Part shown: piece by piece, positions 63,622 through 64,000 of the stretch
How positions within the stretch are numbered: position 1 is the stretch's first letter
How the letters are laid out: each line of letters begins with the position of its first letter
Origin: Frateuria_A sp051900425
Lineage (GTDB): Bacteria > Pseudomonadota > Gammaproteobacteria > Xanthomonadales > Rhodanobacteraceae
NCBI RefSeq assembly: GCF_051900425.1
Contig: NZ_JBHZGK010000003.1
Location: forward strand, 62,001 to 126,000
Direction of reading: 5' to 3'
Length of the DNA stretch: 64,000 nucleotides
The notes under the pieces: generated by a model
The model's database searches: none
Seen by the model: the letters and a program-made list of their open reading frames with translations, nothing else
Told to the model about the DNA's origin: nothing
Position numbers and translations under genes: made by a program

Positions 63622-64000
63622 ATGACCACCTTCAAAGACCACTTCTCCGGCCACGCTACGCTCTACCGCGACGCCCGCCCGCTGCCGCCCGCCGACTGGT
63701 TCGAGTGGCTCGCCGGGCAGGCGCCGGATACCGCGCTGGCGTGGGATGCCGGCTGCGGCAACGGCCAGGCGAGCCTCGGGCTGGCCGCGCACTTCGAGCG
63801 CGTGGTGGCGACCGACCCGAGCGCCACCCAGATCGCCCAGGCCCGTGCCCACCGGGCCATCGACTACCGCGTGGAGCCGGCCGAACACAGCAGCCTGGCG
63901 GCGGGCAGCGTGAGCCTGGTCAGCGTGTCGCAGGCCCTGCACTGGTTCGACCTGGAAGCCTTCCACGAGGAAGTGCGCCGGGTGGCCAGGCCGGGGGCCC
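63622..64000 (+). CDS. Class I SAM-dependent methyltransferase, N-terminal part (cut by the window edge)
   Basis: 126 codons are present and the frame is open at the end of the window. 'FKDHFSGHATLYRDARP' is the usual start of the trans-aconitate/TMT1-like group. Motif I 'LAWDAGCGNGQASLGLAAHF' and 'RVVATDPSATQIAQARAHRAIDYRVEPAE' bind SAM; 'LVSVSQALHWFDLEAFHEEVRRVARPG' is motif post-II. No signal peptide, so cytoplasmic. The substrate is unknown. Confidence 0.88.
   Translation, partial: MTTFKDHFSGHATLYRDARPLPPADWFEWLAGQAPDTALAWDAGCGNGQASLGLAAHFERVVATDPSATQIAQARAHRAIDYRVEPAEHSSLAAGSVSLVSVSQALHWFDLEAFHEEVRRVARPGA

Noticed and set aside
63622..64000. Joining the last methyltransferase with the periplasmic one at 62106 as a duplicated pair
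   Set aside because: The two differ in motif I, in the N-terminus and in localisation signals; they are not close paralogues.

Overview
The window is GC-rich, densely coded DNA from a gammaproteobacterium of the order Lysobacterales (Xanthomonadales), most likely the Rhodanobacteraceae/Xanthomonadaceae group (relatives of Luteibacter, Dyella, Rhodanobacter, Frateuria). The pointers are an Oar-like TonB-dependent receptor, paired M61 peptidases, a dipeptidyl peptidase IV, a monomeric isocitrate dehydrogenase, an RpfC-like hybrid kinase, xanthomonadin-type pigment genes, and several families of intergenic palindromes whose stems begin with GTAG or GCAG. It reads as ordinary chromosome. No phage, integrase, transposase or CRISPR array is visible.

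Layout. 0-7 kb: end of a glycerophosphodiesterase, TonB-dependent receptor, sterol-desaturase-like membrane protein, amino-acid permease. 7-11.5 kb: tandem M61 peptidases with PDZ domains, a repeat block and tRNA-Arg(CCG). 11.7-16 kb: hybrid histidine kinase, then envZ and ompR. 16-24 kb: small secreted proteins and enzymes (repeat protein, esterase, DUF488, DUF2383, lipoprotein, queF, aldo/keto reductase with a divergent LysR regulator, glutathione transferase). 24-32 kb: dipeptidyl peptidase IV, then a four-gene minus-strand operon (two ketosynthase-type proteins, a GT2 glycosyltransferase, a flavin halogenase) that looks like the tail of an aryl-polyene (xanthomonadin) pathway, and a divergent YdcF-like protein. 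32-40 kb: hemF, a VNG-repeat protein, gpmA, glnB, ubiK, comM and a cation/proton antiporter with a long leader. 40-46 kb: aceA and aceB with a divergent LysR regulator, then an overlapping operon arfB-acyltransferase-LysE. 46-50 kb: truC, ubiB, ubiJ, trmL. 50-58.5 kb: M16 peptidase, DUF4156 lipoprotein, icd, TraB/GumN-like protein, aldo/keto reductase. 58.6-64 kb: a 57-codon small gene divergent from a LysR regulator, frmA, a NYN-domain protein, a periplasmic methyltransferase-like protein, rluE and the start of a second methyltransferase.

Themes. Central carbon flux at isocitrate is well represented: icd on one side, aceA/aceB with their likely LysR regulator on the other. Peptide use is prominent (two M61 enzymes, DPP IV, M16, a permease). 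Ubiquinone accessory factors UbiB, UbiJ and UbiK are all present. RNA modification and rescue genes (queF, truC, trmL, rluE, arfB) are scattered.

The intergenic space is unusually informative. At least five families of palindromic repeats lie in the gaps, and three genes take their stop codon from the GTAG foot of such a repeat. The most open observations are the split pigment locus, a strong promoter followed by a hairpin with a C-rich loop before the antiporter, the 57-codon gene next to a LysR regulator, a structured gap upstream of arfB, and a secreted protein with a methyltransferase fold.
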